DNA of 64,000 nucleotides from Lycium barbarum (lineage: Eukaryota > Streptophyta > Magnoliopsida > Solanales > Solanaceae). Below are positions 1 to 10,561 of the stretch, one piece after another; within the stretch, counting starts at the first letter, position 1; every line of letters starts with the position of its first letter. The DNA is taken from contig NC_083338.1 in assembly GCF_019175385.1 (NCBI RefSeq), positions 66,434,884 to 66,498,883 of the forward strand, in the 5' to 3' direction. A model generated the notes under the pieces. That model had not been told where the DNA came from and ran no database searches. It was given only the letters and a program-made list of their open reading frames with translations. A program made the translations under genes and the position numbers.

Positions 1-2046
1 GTAAGAAAATTCAATGAGTGGCAAATGATCATCCCAATTACCTCCAAAATCTATCATACATGCTCGCAATATCTCTTCAAGAGTCTGGATGGTGCGTTCA
101 GCTTTCCCATTGGTCTGCGGATGAAATGCCGTGCTAAAGCTCACTCGGGTCCCTAAACCCTCTTGGAAAGACTTCCAGAAATTGGCTGTAAACTGAGTCC
201 CTGTATCAGAGATAATAGATACTGGAACACCATGGAGCCTCACTATCTCCCTAAGATAAATCTTTGCATAATCTTCTGCCATATATGTCATTTTGACCGG
301 TAAGAAATGAGCTGACTTTGTCAGCCTATCTACAATCACCCATATGGAATCATACTTACGTCGAGAACGGGGTAAGCTTGCAATGAAGTCCATATTAATC
401 ACTTCCGACTTCCAAGTCGGGATTTCTATGGCTTGCAACAATCCACCCGGCTTTTGGTGCGCGATTTTCACTTGTTGACAATTGAGACATTGAGCTACGA
501 ATTCCGCTATATCTTTCTTCATTCCATTCCACCAATATATAGACATAAGGTCATGATACATTTTCGTCGCTCCGGGATGGATAGAATAACGGGAACAATG
601 AGCTTCTCTTAATATTTGGTGGCATAAACCTGCCACATCGGGAACACATAATCTGCCTCGACATCGGAGAACTCCGTCTGCTGAAATATTAAATGACGAC
701 TCCTCTTTCTAAGGGAGTGAATCTCTGTACTGCATTAGCATGGAATATTCGTATTGCCGCTCTTTCACTTCTGCTACTAGCGACGAGATTGTTGTATTCT
801 GAATAGTAGTTCTCCTGATACCTGAGTCCACTACTCGAACACCTAGGCTAGCTAGCTGCTGGAGCTCACGAGCCATTTCTCTCTTCTCTAGTAGTACTTC
901 ACACAAACTTCCCATAGATCTGCGGCTAAGAGCATCAGCTACAACATTTGTCTTTCCGGGGTGATACAAGATATCAACATCATAATCTTTTAGCAATTCC
1001 AACCGTCGTCGTTGCCATAAATTCAGCTCTTTCTGCTTGAAGATATACTGTAGACTTTTATGATCTGTATAAATATCCACGTGGACACCATATAAATAAT
1101 GTCTCCATATCTTTAACGCATGAACCACTGCTGCCAATTCCAAATCGTGGGTTGGATAATTCTGCTTATGTTTTCGTAATTGCCTTGAAGCATACGCAAT
1201 CACCTTGACATGTTGCATTAATACACAGCCTAATCCAGCGCCTGAAGCGTCGCAATAAACAACATATCCTTCCAACCCCTCTGGAAGTGTCAAGACTGGG
1301 GCAGAAGTCAATCTATCCTTCAACTCTTGGAAACTACGTTCACAAGTATCTGTCCATTGAAACCTTGCCGATTTCTGGGTCAACTTCGTAAGCGGGGCAG
1401 AAATAGAAGAAAAACCTTCAACAAATCTCCTGTAATAGCCTGCCAACCCCAGAAAGCTACGAACCTCTGTAGGAGTTGTGGGCCTTGGCCAAGTCTTCAC
1501 GGCCTCAATCTTTTGACTGTCCACTAGAATACCATCGGCTGCAACAATATGCCCCAGAAATGTCACTGAGTTCAACCAAAACTCACATTTAGAAAACTTT
1601 GCAAACAACTCTCGAGTTCGAAGAACTCCAAGGACTGTATGCAAATGATCCGCATGTTCTGCCTCGGATCTAGAATACACCAAGATATCATCGATAAACA
1701 CGATTACAAATAAATCCAGGAAGGGCCTGAACACATTGTTCATCAAATCCATAAATACAGCCGGTGCATTAGTTAGCCCAAACGACATTACTCGGAACTC
1801 AAAATGGCCATATCTTGTTCTGAAGGCTATCTTAGGGATATCTTTCTCCCTAACTCTCACTTGGTGATATCCGGACCTCAAATCGACCTTTGAAAACCAT
1901 TTGGCACCTTGCAATTGATCAAATAAATCATCAATCCTCGGAAGAGGATATTTGTTCTTAATCGTCACTTTATTCAATTGCCGATAATCAATGCACATTC
2001 TCAAAGAGCCATCTTTCTTTCGGACAAACAATACGGTGCTCCCCAC
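1..2046 (-). pseudogene. E1 pol, 3' part: RT C-terminal part, RNase H, integrase (partial)
   Basis: Reverse transcriptase, RNase H and integrase of E1, which copy the RNA to cDNA and insert it. The frame picks up at the RT fingers after a frameshift near 2040. The RT palm motif FIDD is intact. RNase H shows YCDASG, DLELAA and TDHKSL. A TAG at 711-709 stops the frame where E3 has a CAG Gln codon. Beyond it the same frame stays open for 236 codons to the window edge, through an integrase H-H/C-C finger and a core with MDF, SDTGTQF and a Glu in D-X35-E spacing. The C-terminal chromodomain lies outside the window. As it stands this cannot make a complete enzyme. Confidence 0.92.
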
Positions 2047-3194
2047 GGGGACGAACTAGGCCTAATGAAGCCTTTCTCAAGAAAGTCTTTCAATTGCTCT
2101 TTCAACTCCTTCAATTCTTCGGGAGCCATTCTATAAGGAGGAATAGATATAGGCTTAGTGCCTGGCAGCACATCAATAGCAAAATCAATTTCCCGCTCAG
2201 GAGGAAGGCCTGGAAGTTCTTCCGGGAACACATCCAGAAATTCGTTCACCACTGGAACTGACTGTAGGGTCGGCGACTCAGCTTCTATATCTTGAACTCG
2301 CACTAGATTATAAATGTACCCTTTCGTGATCATTTTCCTTGCCTTTAGATAGGAAATAAACCAACCTTTTGGTGATGCCGTATTCCCTTTCCATTCTAAA
2401 ACTGATTCTCCCGGAAATTGGAAACGAACCATTTTCATCCTACAATCCACATTGGCATAACAAGAAGCCAACCAATCCATGCCCATAATAACATCAAAAT
2501 CCACTATTTCTAACTCATGCAAGTCAATCATGGTACGACGATCACAAATCACAATTACACAATTTCTATATACCCGGCTAGCTATTACCGATTCACCCAC
2601 GGGTGTAGACACCTCAAAAGGTTTGATCGACTCCGGTTCGACTCTAAACCGACCCACAATATATGGAGTAACATATGACAATGTGGTGTCCGGATCAATC
2701 AAAACATATACATCATGAGAGAATACCGATAATATACCTGTAACTACATCAGGAGAAGACTCAAGATCTTGGCGTCCAGCCAAGGCATAAACACGGTGCT
2801 GAGGACCGCTAGAACAAGGAACTCTCCCTCTGCCTCTATCATGGCCGACTGGTGCATGTGAACCTGGCCCCATAGGGCGTACAGACGCTGAAGATCCGGC
2901 TACCGACCCTGAGGGCTGGGTCCTACCTCTACCATGAACTGAGGGGAAATCACGCATGATATGGCCAGGTCGACCATATGAATAGCAAACATCTGAACCC
3001 AATCGGCATCGACCCCAATGCAACTTCCCACACTGGGAACATCGTAGTGCGGGTGGCCTTGCCTGACACGAATCATCTCTAAACTGAGACCCCGAATAAC
3101 TCTGACTCGGCCCGGAACGGGTAGATCTGTCGAATCTCTGGCCTGAAAATCGTGGAGGTGCACTAGTCATAGAATAACCTGAGTGCCTGGGAAA
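2001..3194 (-). pseudogene. E1 gag C-terminus, zinc knuckle, protease and start of RT
   Basis: This segment follows the gag nonsense codon at 3197-3195 and ends at a 1-bp frameshift near 2040, just after SSPWGAP at the start of RT. The zinc-knuckle region lies around residues 44-74 counted from the Met at 3170. Its second knuckle is damaged: the second Cys is Tyr (CYSYGRPGH) and the last Cys is Phe (MRDF). The protease active-site loop reads LIDPDTT, where E2 and E3 have LIDPGST, so the catalytic Gly is lost. MGMDWL and the protease-RT linker are clear. The Tekay type of protease and knuckle is recognised from the family. Confidence 0.9.
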
Positions 3195-4125
3195 CTACTG
3201 CCTGTGCCCACCTCTAAACTCGCTCGTTGGACCCAAAGATCTAGCCCTCTTGCCATGTCCCCTATCTTGCTCGTGTTCACTTCTCTGCTGTTGCAAGCTT
3301 TCTTCTAAGTTCTGAGCATGGGCTTGAATGCGTGCAATATCCATATTGTCCTGAAGAGACGCAGTCAAGCACCCATCCATCAAACATGGCCCTAGGCCCT
3401 TTCACAAATCGGTGCACTCGATCACCCATATCCGCTACCATGGCTGAAGCAAACCTAGCCAAAGAATTAAAGTGGAGACTGTACTCTAGAGCACTCATAC
3501 TACCTTGCCTCAAATTTAAGAACTTATCGGCCCTAGCTCGCCGAACTTCTGGAGGTATATAGTGTCGGAGAAAAGCATCAACAAACTCCTGCCATACCGG
3601 GGGAGGTGCATTGGCTCCCCGTGAAGCCATCCAAACTGTATACCACTGGATCGAGACATCCCTCAATCTATACGATGCTAGCTCCACCGATTCGGTGTCC
3701 GAAGCATGTATCAACCGGAGCGTCCTAAACATACCATCGATGAAATCCTGAGGGTCCTCATCCGGCTTCGACCCAAAGAATTCCGAAGGGTTTAAGGTAA
3801 TGAAATCACGGGCCCTTGCACTAACAGCCCTATCGCCTTGCCCTGAACTTTGCCTCTGAGTCTGGGCCGCAACCAACTGAGTAAGCACATGGATGGCCTC
3901 TTTCACATCTTGGCCTGAAGCATCCGGTGGAGGAGCTGGAGATGCTAGAGCTGGGGCTGAGGCTCCCTCACACTCCTCAGTAATAGGCATTGTCTTGGAG
4001 GACAGAGATTGAGCCGCACTTTGGGACTCACTTTCCTCTACTACCGGTGGCGGTGCTGTTTCAGCCCGCTTTTCTGCCACCGTCTTGCCCTTTTGGGCAG
4101 CTGTAGCCTTTTTCTTTACATGCAT
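3195..4125 (-). pseudogene. E1 gag, N-terminal part, frameshifted
   Basis: Gag is the structural protein that packages the element RNA. The Met at 4125-4123 is chosen because E2, E3 and E7 have Met at the same place, followed by the conserved KATAAQKGK segment; an upstream Met at 4158 belongs to the leader. The retrotransposon gag core is readable: DFITLNPSEFFG, then SIQWYTVWMAS, then VDAFLRHYIPPEVRRARAD. A net 1-nt shift near 3390 moves the frame at RFVKG, and a TAG at 3197-3195 ends the shifted piece. Together with the lesions in pol, E1 has two frameshifts and two nonsense codons. Confidence 0.88.
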
Positions 4126-4236
4126 TTCTGAAATACATAGCACACAGTTAAGGAACAAGAATTTCTCATATCATAGCTCTATCGCACGATTCTTATGAAG
4201 AAGGAAGGTCATTTATTCCTAAAATGCCCGCAGCTT

Positions 4237-4276
4237 CTTGTTTATAAGTGTTGTGCGCAACACACCCATAACCAAG
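4237..4276 (-). promoter_or_regulatory. E1 leader hairpin (putative dimerisation/packaging signal)
   Basis: Inverted repeat between PBS and gag. The outer arms are 4237-4245 and 4268-4276, 9 bp with one mismatch. The inner arms are GTGTT at 4248-4252 and AACAC at 4259-4263. The loop region contains the self-complementary TGCGCA (4254-4259). The same fold occurs at the same place in E2-E7. The function is inferred by analogy with retroviral kissing loops. Confidence 0.65.
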
Positions 4277-4321
4277 ACTCTACTAGACACAGCTCGTAGA
4301 CACACCCTAGGACTGAACTTG

Positions 4322-4328
4322 GCTCTGA
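4322..4328 (-). other. E1 primer binding site remnant, cut by a deletion
   Basis: Only 7 of the 12 PBS bases remain (gctctga on the plus strand). Relative to E3, about 36 bp spanning the rest of the PBS and the last 27 nt of the 5' LTR are missing. Confidence 0.8.
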
Positions 4329-5007
4329 GCACCCGGTGCTATCCCACCCGGGCACCCCTTGACATACTTTCACATAACATTTAAGTGAGCCACATAGTAA
4401 AACATACATTTCTATCCATCAATCATACTAGTCCCTTTGGACAACAACCTCTTTATGTCATCATAGGCATCTATGCATACAGGCCGACAAGGACAAACAC
4501 ATCTAACCACATACACATGTCTACGAGCCTCTAAGGAGTGTATAACATATCACATGAGCGGGACAAGACCCCGCTATGCCCATAATTATGTACACAAAAG
4601 AATTAATACCCAAAAGCTATGGCTCCGAATGAAATGGAGCTCTGCTATGTAATCTCTGAGAAAGCAGCTATGGATCAAGTCTGTCTCCCTGTGCACCTGC
4701 GGGTATGACGCAGCGTCCACAAACAAAAGGATGCCATACGAAGAATGTACTAAGTATGTAAAGCATGATCAATATCAATATAGAAGCATAATGAGCAATC
4801 ATGAGAAATAGCACAGGATGGGAAACAGTAATATCATCGTCATAGGCACTTACTTACATTACATAGGAACATTCCATTTCTAATGCGTATTTGTGTACAT
4901 ACCTCCATATCCGTATCCGTAACCATTTACATATCTTCAGTCTTATTCGTATCGTTTACCTCTCATATACATAACGTATTCGTACTCATTTTGATGTCAT
5001 ATACATA

Positions 5008-5009
<2 letters not shown>

Positions 5010-5055
<46 letters not shown>
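5010..5055. repeat. (TA)n microsatellite in E1 LTR
   Basis: About 23 uninterrupted TA units, absent from the matching place in the E3 LTR. Confidence 0.97.
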
Positions 5056-5057
<2 letters not shown>

Positions 5058-6095
5058 CATGCCCGACCACGAAGGTTCGGTGTTTCATACATACTTGGCC
5101 AGCCAAGGCTCAAGGTTATACATACCTGGCCCTACCAAGGCATCTGGGTTATTCGTACCATCGGCAGAGATGTGCGCGCGTTACATTATCATATACATAC
5201 TTATTTACATATCTTACCCAGCCTCATAAGTTCGGGGTCCCATAATAGTCATACATAGACACATATACATAATAGCTCATAGGCATCTTTACTATTAACA
5301 TCATTATCATAATCGTCATCGTTATCGTCAACGCTATTACCCTTGTAGTCGTCATCAATAACATTATCACTATTATCGTCATTCATCTCATCTACCTTAA
5401 TAGGCCTACTCGTCATAAGAGGAACTTAGTACTATCGTAGCATATCAAGCATCGTGAGCTTACTAGCTCGGAAGATCAATCATTTGAAGAAATCATTGAC
5501 TTATAGAAGATTTAGACATTAGGCTAAAGAACCATGCCTTATGAAAGAAGGGTTAGCCTTACATACCTTTTCGTTTGACTATTTACCATTTGCACGTTCT
5601 CTTTCAACGGTTGCGTTTATACCTTCATTAAATTTATACTATCGTTAGAATCGACAACTAGCACACATGGCTAAAGCTAGAGAAAATAGGACAGCATCTC
5701 CTTTATTTATACAACATTCCTCCACATCGTAATTCAACTCCCAAACGTCAACAATACATTCACAATACCATAACAATGGCCATTAATCATTTACATTAAC
5801 CACATTATCAAAATTTCTCAATTCGCTCCCAATTCACCCATATTCATGGTCATATCACCCGACTTCGTCCATTTATATACAATGCCTATTTTCATGATTT
5901 TAACATCATTTATAACACATTCATATCACAACAGAACAAGAATCATGGTTCAATTCAAACTACTCCTCAAAATGTCACTATTCATCATTCATGACCCATT
6001 TTTCTATACTCATCTAATCCAAGTGTTTTAACTTTCAAATACCTTAAACAACAAGGAAATGTCATAAAACTTACCTTAGATGGTGTAGGAATGAA

Positions 6096-6100
6096 CCTTG
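6096..6100. repeat. Target-site duplication of E2, left copy (CCTTG)
   Basis: CCTTG precedes the E2 LTR start TGTTACACC. The partner copy is at 29064-29068, directly after the E2 LTR end GTGACA. Confidence 0.95.
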
Positions 6101-7546
6101 TGTTACACCTCAAAAAAGTCCCCGTACATGTACAAGGGATAGAACAACAAAGGGTATGAGTGTATGGTGTTTTATCAAGTAAGGGGTGATGATTCATGAA
6201 TTGTTGGAAATGGGAAAGCTGTAGAAATTCATGCAGCCCAGTGGTCGTAAAGTGGTTCACGGCCCATAAAGTGATTTACGGACCGTAAACCACCATCGTC
6301 CTCCAGCCTTCCAAACTTCAACTTCCTGTTAATGTTTATATGGTTAAAAACGACTTGGTGGACGGCCCGTAAACTGGTTTACAGACCGTAAACCTCGATT
6401 GTAAACTGCAATGAACATCAGCCAACCTTCTCTGTTTTGGAAATGCTTAAAGACGACCACACAATACGGCTCGTAAACTGTGGTTTACGACCACCGTTCA
6501 CCCCGACTGAAATTCATTAAAGATCAAACTTTGAACTAATAAAAAGGGACCAAAGCCTCATTTTATTTCATTTCTCAGTTACACCATTCAAGAATACTCT
6601 AGAACTCTCTCAACATTTCATCCATAGAAATTCAAGGAGAATCAAAGGAAACCTAAGACCATCAACACCAAATCCATGCAATAAGTGTATGAAATGCTAG
6701 TAAAGGCCAGCTACCTCAAGAAAACTCAAGAAAGGTGAAGTAGGGTTTTGGTGCAAAAAGGAGAATTCCACTTTAAGCTTGTTCCACCATTATCTAAGGT
6801 AAGTTTCACAGCTATACCATGTTATTTAAGGTATTGGGAAGTTAAGATGCTTGAAATGTAGAAGAACATGGAAAATGGGTCTTGCATGAGTGAATAGTAT
6901 CACCATTGAATGATAGTTGAGTGGAACCACGAAAGTTAATATGCTATGATCACAAATACGTTATAAATGACGTATAGACCATGGAATAAGTGTGAAGTGA
7001 GTAAAATTATGATGACAAGCAAAAACCATAAAATGTGGGGGAAATTGGAGGGAAATAGTGGATTTTGCGTAAGGTATATAAATGATGATTGTTGCTTGCA
7101 ATATTATGGGTGTTGTAGTAAATGTTGGGAGTTGCAATAGAACGGAGAGAAGGGTAGTAGAAACAAAGGAAATGCCGCCTAATTTTCCCTAGAAATAACG
7201 ACGCGTTCTGATGGTCGATTAACTAACGTTAATACGATTTTCTCATGAAGGTAACGACGTGACATCGAAGGAAGACAAGTGAAAGATGACTTAGCTAAGC
7301 GATCAAGGTATGTGAGGCTAGTCCTTTCTTTCCAATGGCATGAATCCTATAGTACGAGTTCTTTTCCTCTTCATGAGTTCATGCATCCCGAGAAGCTAAA
7401 AGCCTATATTCCTACATGTCTATATAAGATAAGAAGTATGCCATGATGATGCCATATTGATAATGATGTCCTTTATTTCTCACACTCACATAATGTACTA
7501 ATTCCTTCAAGGTGAGGCAGAATGTCGATAATTGCTCCATAATGAA

Positions 7547-7664
7547 ATCGGGGGATCACGACCTTACGTCACCCCGATAGAGTATAGATGATCTTGAGCC
7601 TTATGCATGTATTATGTTAAGATAAGCATATTTTGATAAACAAATTATTATAAGTATTTTATAA
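7547..7664 (+). promoter_or_regulatory. Candidate LTR promoter of E2: ATCGGGG hairpin with TTACGTCA, then TATA-like box
   Basis: ATCGGGG (7547-7553) and CCCCGAT (7572-7578) form a 7-bp inverted repeat whose loop holds TTACGTCA (7564-7571), a TGACG/bZIP-type core. About 75 bp on is an AT-rich TTATAAGTATTTTATAA (7647-7663). A second TATATAAG lies at 7421-7428. The arrangement recurs in the LTRs at 36465 and 38851 and in E7. The promoter role is inferred; no start site is visible. Confidence 0.5.
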
Positions 7665-8016
7665 CGAGCATGTCATGATTGCATCACACCGTGCCTATTT
7701 GGCCGGGCAGTTACCGCTACGGCGGGCAGCTATATGGATACACCACGACCTTCGGGCGTGGGCAGACACCACTAGTGGGAGGCATGAGATGGTACCCCGG
7801 ACGTGGGAGGCCTGGACGCGGGCTCAGATTATTGATTATCACATCGTTCCAACATGGACGGGTAGCTTGCATGTCATGCATTTATGATATTATGATAAGT
7901 ATGAGTAAGATAGTATGCATTACTTCTCTTATGATATTTATTCAGATTCAGATGTTCTTATTGATGCTCTCACTATATTGTTGTTGCTCTTCTTCACTGT
8001 TTATGCCTCTCATACT

Positions 8017-8055
8017 CAGTACAATATTCTTACTGATGTCCTTTTCCTTGGACGC
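8017..8055 (+). promoter_or_regulatory. Conserved LTR double hairpin, E2 5' LTR
   Basis: CAGTAC and TTACTG arms are followed by GATGTCC and GGACGC arms, then the near-invariant TTCATGCCCACAGGTA. It lies about 430 nt before the LTR end. Arms covary in other families (see findings). Confidence 0.6.
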
Positions 8056-8486
8056 TGTGTTCATGCCCACAGGTAGGCAAGGAGGCGAGCTTGATCCAGA
8101 CACTTAGGAGCTGTCAGCCATCGAGAGCACTCCATTGTCCGGAGGTGCTTATGATTATTCTTTTGGTACATATGCATGTATATATTTTGGGCATGACAGA
8201 GTCTTGTTCCGTCCATTGTATAGTATGTCTGTAGAGGCTCGTAGATGCGTAGTGTGGGTAGCATGGTCTCACATCTTTCATGTATATGTGCACTCATTAT
8301 TTTGATTTATTAAACCTTTCTATATACAAAAGTATTTATGTTTTCATACAAACTATGAACTTTTCCATGTTTGAGTATGAATGGGATAATAAGGCATTAA
8401 TCGAGTAAGGAGAGTAATAGAATGAGCGGTGCTCGGCGGTTAGCCCCGGGTACCTGTCGCGGTCCCTAGCTGGGTCGTGACAAAAG

Positions 8487-8498
8487 TGGTATCAGAGT
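8487..8498 (+). other. E2 primer binding site (initiator tRNA-Met)
   Basis: TGGTATCAGAGT, 11 of 12 bases complementary to the 3' end of plant initiator tRNA-Met, four bases after the LTR end. Confidence 0.95.
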
Positions 8499-8540
8499 TG
8501 TTCGTCCTAGGAAGTGTCTACGAGCCGTGTCTAGTAGAGT

Positions 8541-8579
8541 CTTGTTTATGGTGTGTTGCGCGCCACGCCAATAAACAAG
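8541..8579 (+). promoter_or_regulatory. E2 leader hairpin with GCGCGC loop (putative dimerisation signal)
   Basis: Outer arms CTTGTTTAT (8541-8549) and ATAAACAAG (8571-8579) pair perfectly over 9 bp. Inner arms GGTGTG (8550-8555) and CACGCC (8564-8569) pair with one wobble. The 8-nt loop TTGCGCGC ends in the self-complementary GCGCGC. It lies 42 nt after the PBS and about 107 nt before gag. Confidence 0.7.
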
Positions 8580-8686
8580 GGGTTACAGGGCATTTAGGAA
8601 GATGACCATCTTTATTTCCATTAGATCGTGCGATAGAGCCATGCATAGGATTTTATCCATTCCTAAAAGTGCGTTGTGATTTCAGA

Positions 8687-9718
8687 ATGCCGCTAAAAGG
8701 GAAAGCTACGGCCGCCCAGAAGGGCAAAGCTACGGCAAAGAGGCGGGCGGAAAGAGAGCCTCCGGCAAATGTAGAGGAAAGTGAATCACAGAATGAGGCC
8801 TCGCTCGATGTAGAAAGGCAAGGAGGAGCCTCAGCTCCGGTCCCTCCACCAGTTGCTTCGGGTCAACAAGTGACTGAAACTATTCAATTATTGACACAAT
8901 TGGTTGCCGCCCAGGCACAGTGGCAGAATGCGGGCCCGAGTGATCGCTCCGCCAGTACGAGAGCTCGTGATTTCTTAACTTTAAATCCTCCGAAATTTTT
9001 CGGGTCAAAGTCGGGTGAGGACCCACAAGGTTTTTTCGATGAGATGCTGAGGACGCTGAAACTTATGCATGCTTCTGAGACTGAATCGGTGGAGTTGGCC
9101 TCTTATAGACTCCGCGATGTGGCGGTATTATGGTATAACAACTGGATAGCGTCAAGACCCGAAAATGCACCTCCTCCTGTCTGTCAAGAGTTTGTTGACG
9201 CTTTTGTTCGTCATTATTTGCCACCTGAGGTCCGCTGAGCTAGAGCGGACAGGTTCCTGAATCTAAAGCAAGGAGGCATGAGTGCTCGAGAGTATAGTAT
9301 GCAGTTTAATTCTCTGGCCAGGTATGCTCCGACTATAGTGGCCGACATGGGAGACCGAGTGCACAGATTTGTAAGTGGTTTAGGGCCACACTTATTTAGA
9401 GATTGCTTGACAGCCTGTTTGCAAGTCGGGATGAATATTTCCCGAATACAGGCACATGCTCAAAATCTCAAGGAACGACAACAGCAACAAAGAAGCGATC
9501 GTGATAATGACAGAAGGCAAGGCAAGAGAACTAGGTCCATGGGAGCCAGCAGTGAATATAGAGGGGGACAGAGACCGATGCATTCTAGGCACTCAAGTCA
9601 GTTAGCGACTAGTGCACCTCCCAGATATTCAGATAGGAGGATTGATCGCTATTTCCAGTCAGGACAAGGCCAGAGCTCGAGGGCCTCAGATTTTCAATCC
9701 AGGGGAGATTTTAGTTAG
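8687..9718 (+). pseudogene. E2 gag domain
   Basis: Packaging protein of the element. The N-terminus is basic (KGKATAAQKGK), followed by an acidic and Pro-rich linker. The core shows DFLTLNPPKFFGSK, then VLWYNNWIASR, then VDAFVRHYLPPEVR. A TGA at 9236-9238 falls where the sister copies have Arg, and the frame continues with ARADRFLNLKQG. A Gln/Arg-rich stretch with likely coiled-coil character (QAHAQNLKERQQQQ) precedes a TAG at 9716-9718. No further lesion is seen. Confidence 0.92.
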
Positions 9719-10561
9719 CAGAGACCTTTAGTACCGCGGTGCAGCCAGTGCGGTAGATTGCATTTCGGGCAGTGCCGTCAGGGTTCCGATGCTTGCTATG
9801 CCTGTGGACAGGCTGGTCATATGATGAGAGATTGCCCTTCAGCGAGAGGTAGAGCGGGGACTCAGCCCACAAGCTCAGCAGTCGGTTCTTCTTCAGTACG
9901 CCCGACAGCACAGACTTCTCAGACTACAACAGGTAGAGGCAGGGGCCGAGGGGGAGCATCTACTTCAAGCGCTGTTCAGCCCCGCGTATATGCTTTGGCA
10001 GGGCGACAGGATCTTGAATCCTCCCCAGATGTTGTCACAGGTACTTTGACCGTATTTTCCCGCGATGTATATGCGTTGATTGATCCGGGCTCTACTTTCT
10101 CTTATGTTACCCCGTATGTTGCTGATTGTATTGGGGCTAAACCCGGGCCGATTAAACCTTTCGAGGTGTTCACTCCGGTTGGTGATCCGGTAATAGCGAG
10201 GAAAGTGTACAAAAATTGTGTCATTGTGATATGTAATCGCCAGACCAAAGCCGATCTAATCGAGCTGGAAATGATAGACTTTGACGTGATCATGGGAATG
10301 GATTGGTTGGCCTCGTGCTATGCTAACGTCGATTGCCGGACGAAAATGGTTCGATTTCAGTTTCCGGTAGAGCCCGTACTTGAATGGAAGGGTAACACTG
10401 CATCCCCAAAGGGTAGGTTTATTTCCTACCTTAAGGCAAGAAAGTTGATAGTCAAGGGCTACCTTTACCATCTAGTTCGAGTTCATGATATCGAGGCAAG
10501 GCCGCTGACTTTCCAATCTGTTCTGGTGGTAAATGAATTCCCAGATGTATTCCAAGAATAA
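9719..10561 (+). pseudogene. E2 zinc knuckle and aspartic protease
   Basis: The nucleocapsid-type knuckle CYACGQAGHMMRDC (C-X2-C-X4-H-X4-C) is complete. It is preceded by a second Cys pair, CSQCGRLHFGQC, typical of this lineage. An Arg/Gly-Ser linker leads to the protease with active-site loop ALIDPGST, so the loop here is D-P-G rather than the more usual D-S/T-G, and E3 has the same. MGMDWL follows in the C-terminal half. TAA at 10559-10561 ends the segment where E1 and E3 have Glu-Glu. Confidence 0.92.

Larger units (their letters stand above)
4327..6100 (-). repeat. E1 5' LTR, 3' portion
   Basis: Aligns by eye with the E3 right LTR (22276-24636), sharing GCACCCGGTGCT near the end and AAGGCATCTGGGTTAT further in. 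It lacks the terminal 27 nt. It is broken at 6100 by E2 and resumes at 29069. It carries a (TA)n expansion at 5010-5055. Confidence 0.9.
6101..8482 (+). repeat. E2 5' LTR (2382 bp)
   Basis: Starts TGTTACACC and ends GGGTCGTGACA. The PBS follows after 4 nt. It contains a cluster of TTTACGG-CCGTAAA palindromes (6245-6500), a candidate promoter (7547-7664) and a conserved hairpin (8017-8055). Compared with the 3' LTR it lacks about 20 bp at the last palindrome. Confidence 0.96.

Noticed and set aside
8487..8498. Possible tRNA fragments at TGGTATCAGAGC sites
   Set aside because: Only the 12-base primer complement is present; no cloverleaf can be built around any of them.
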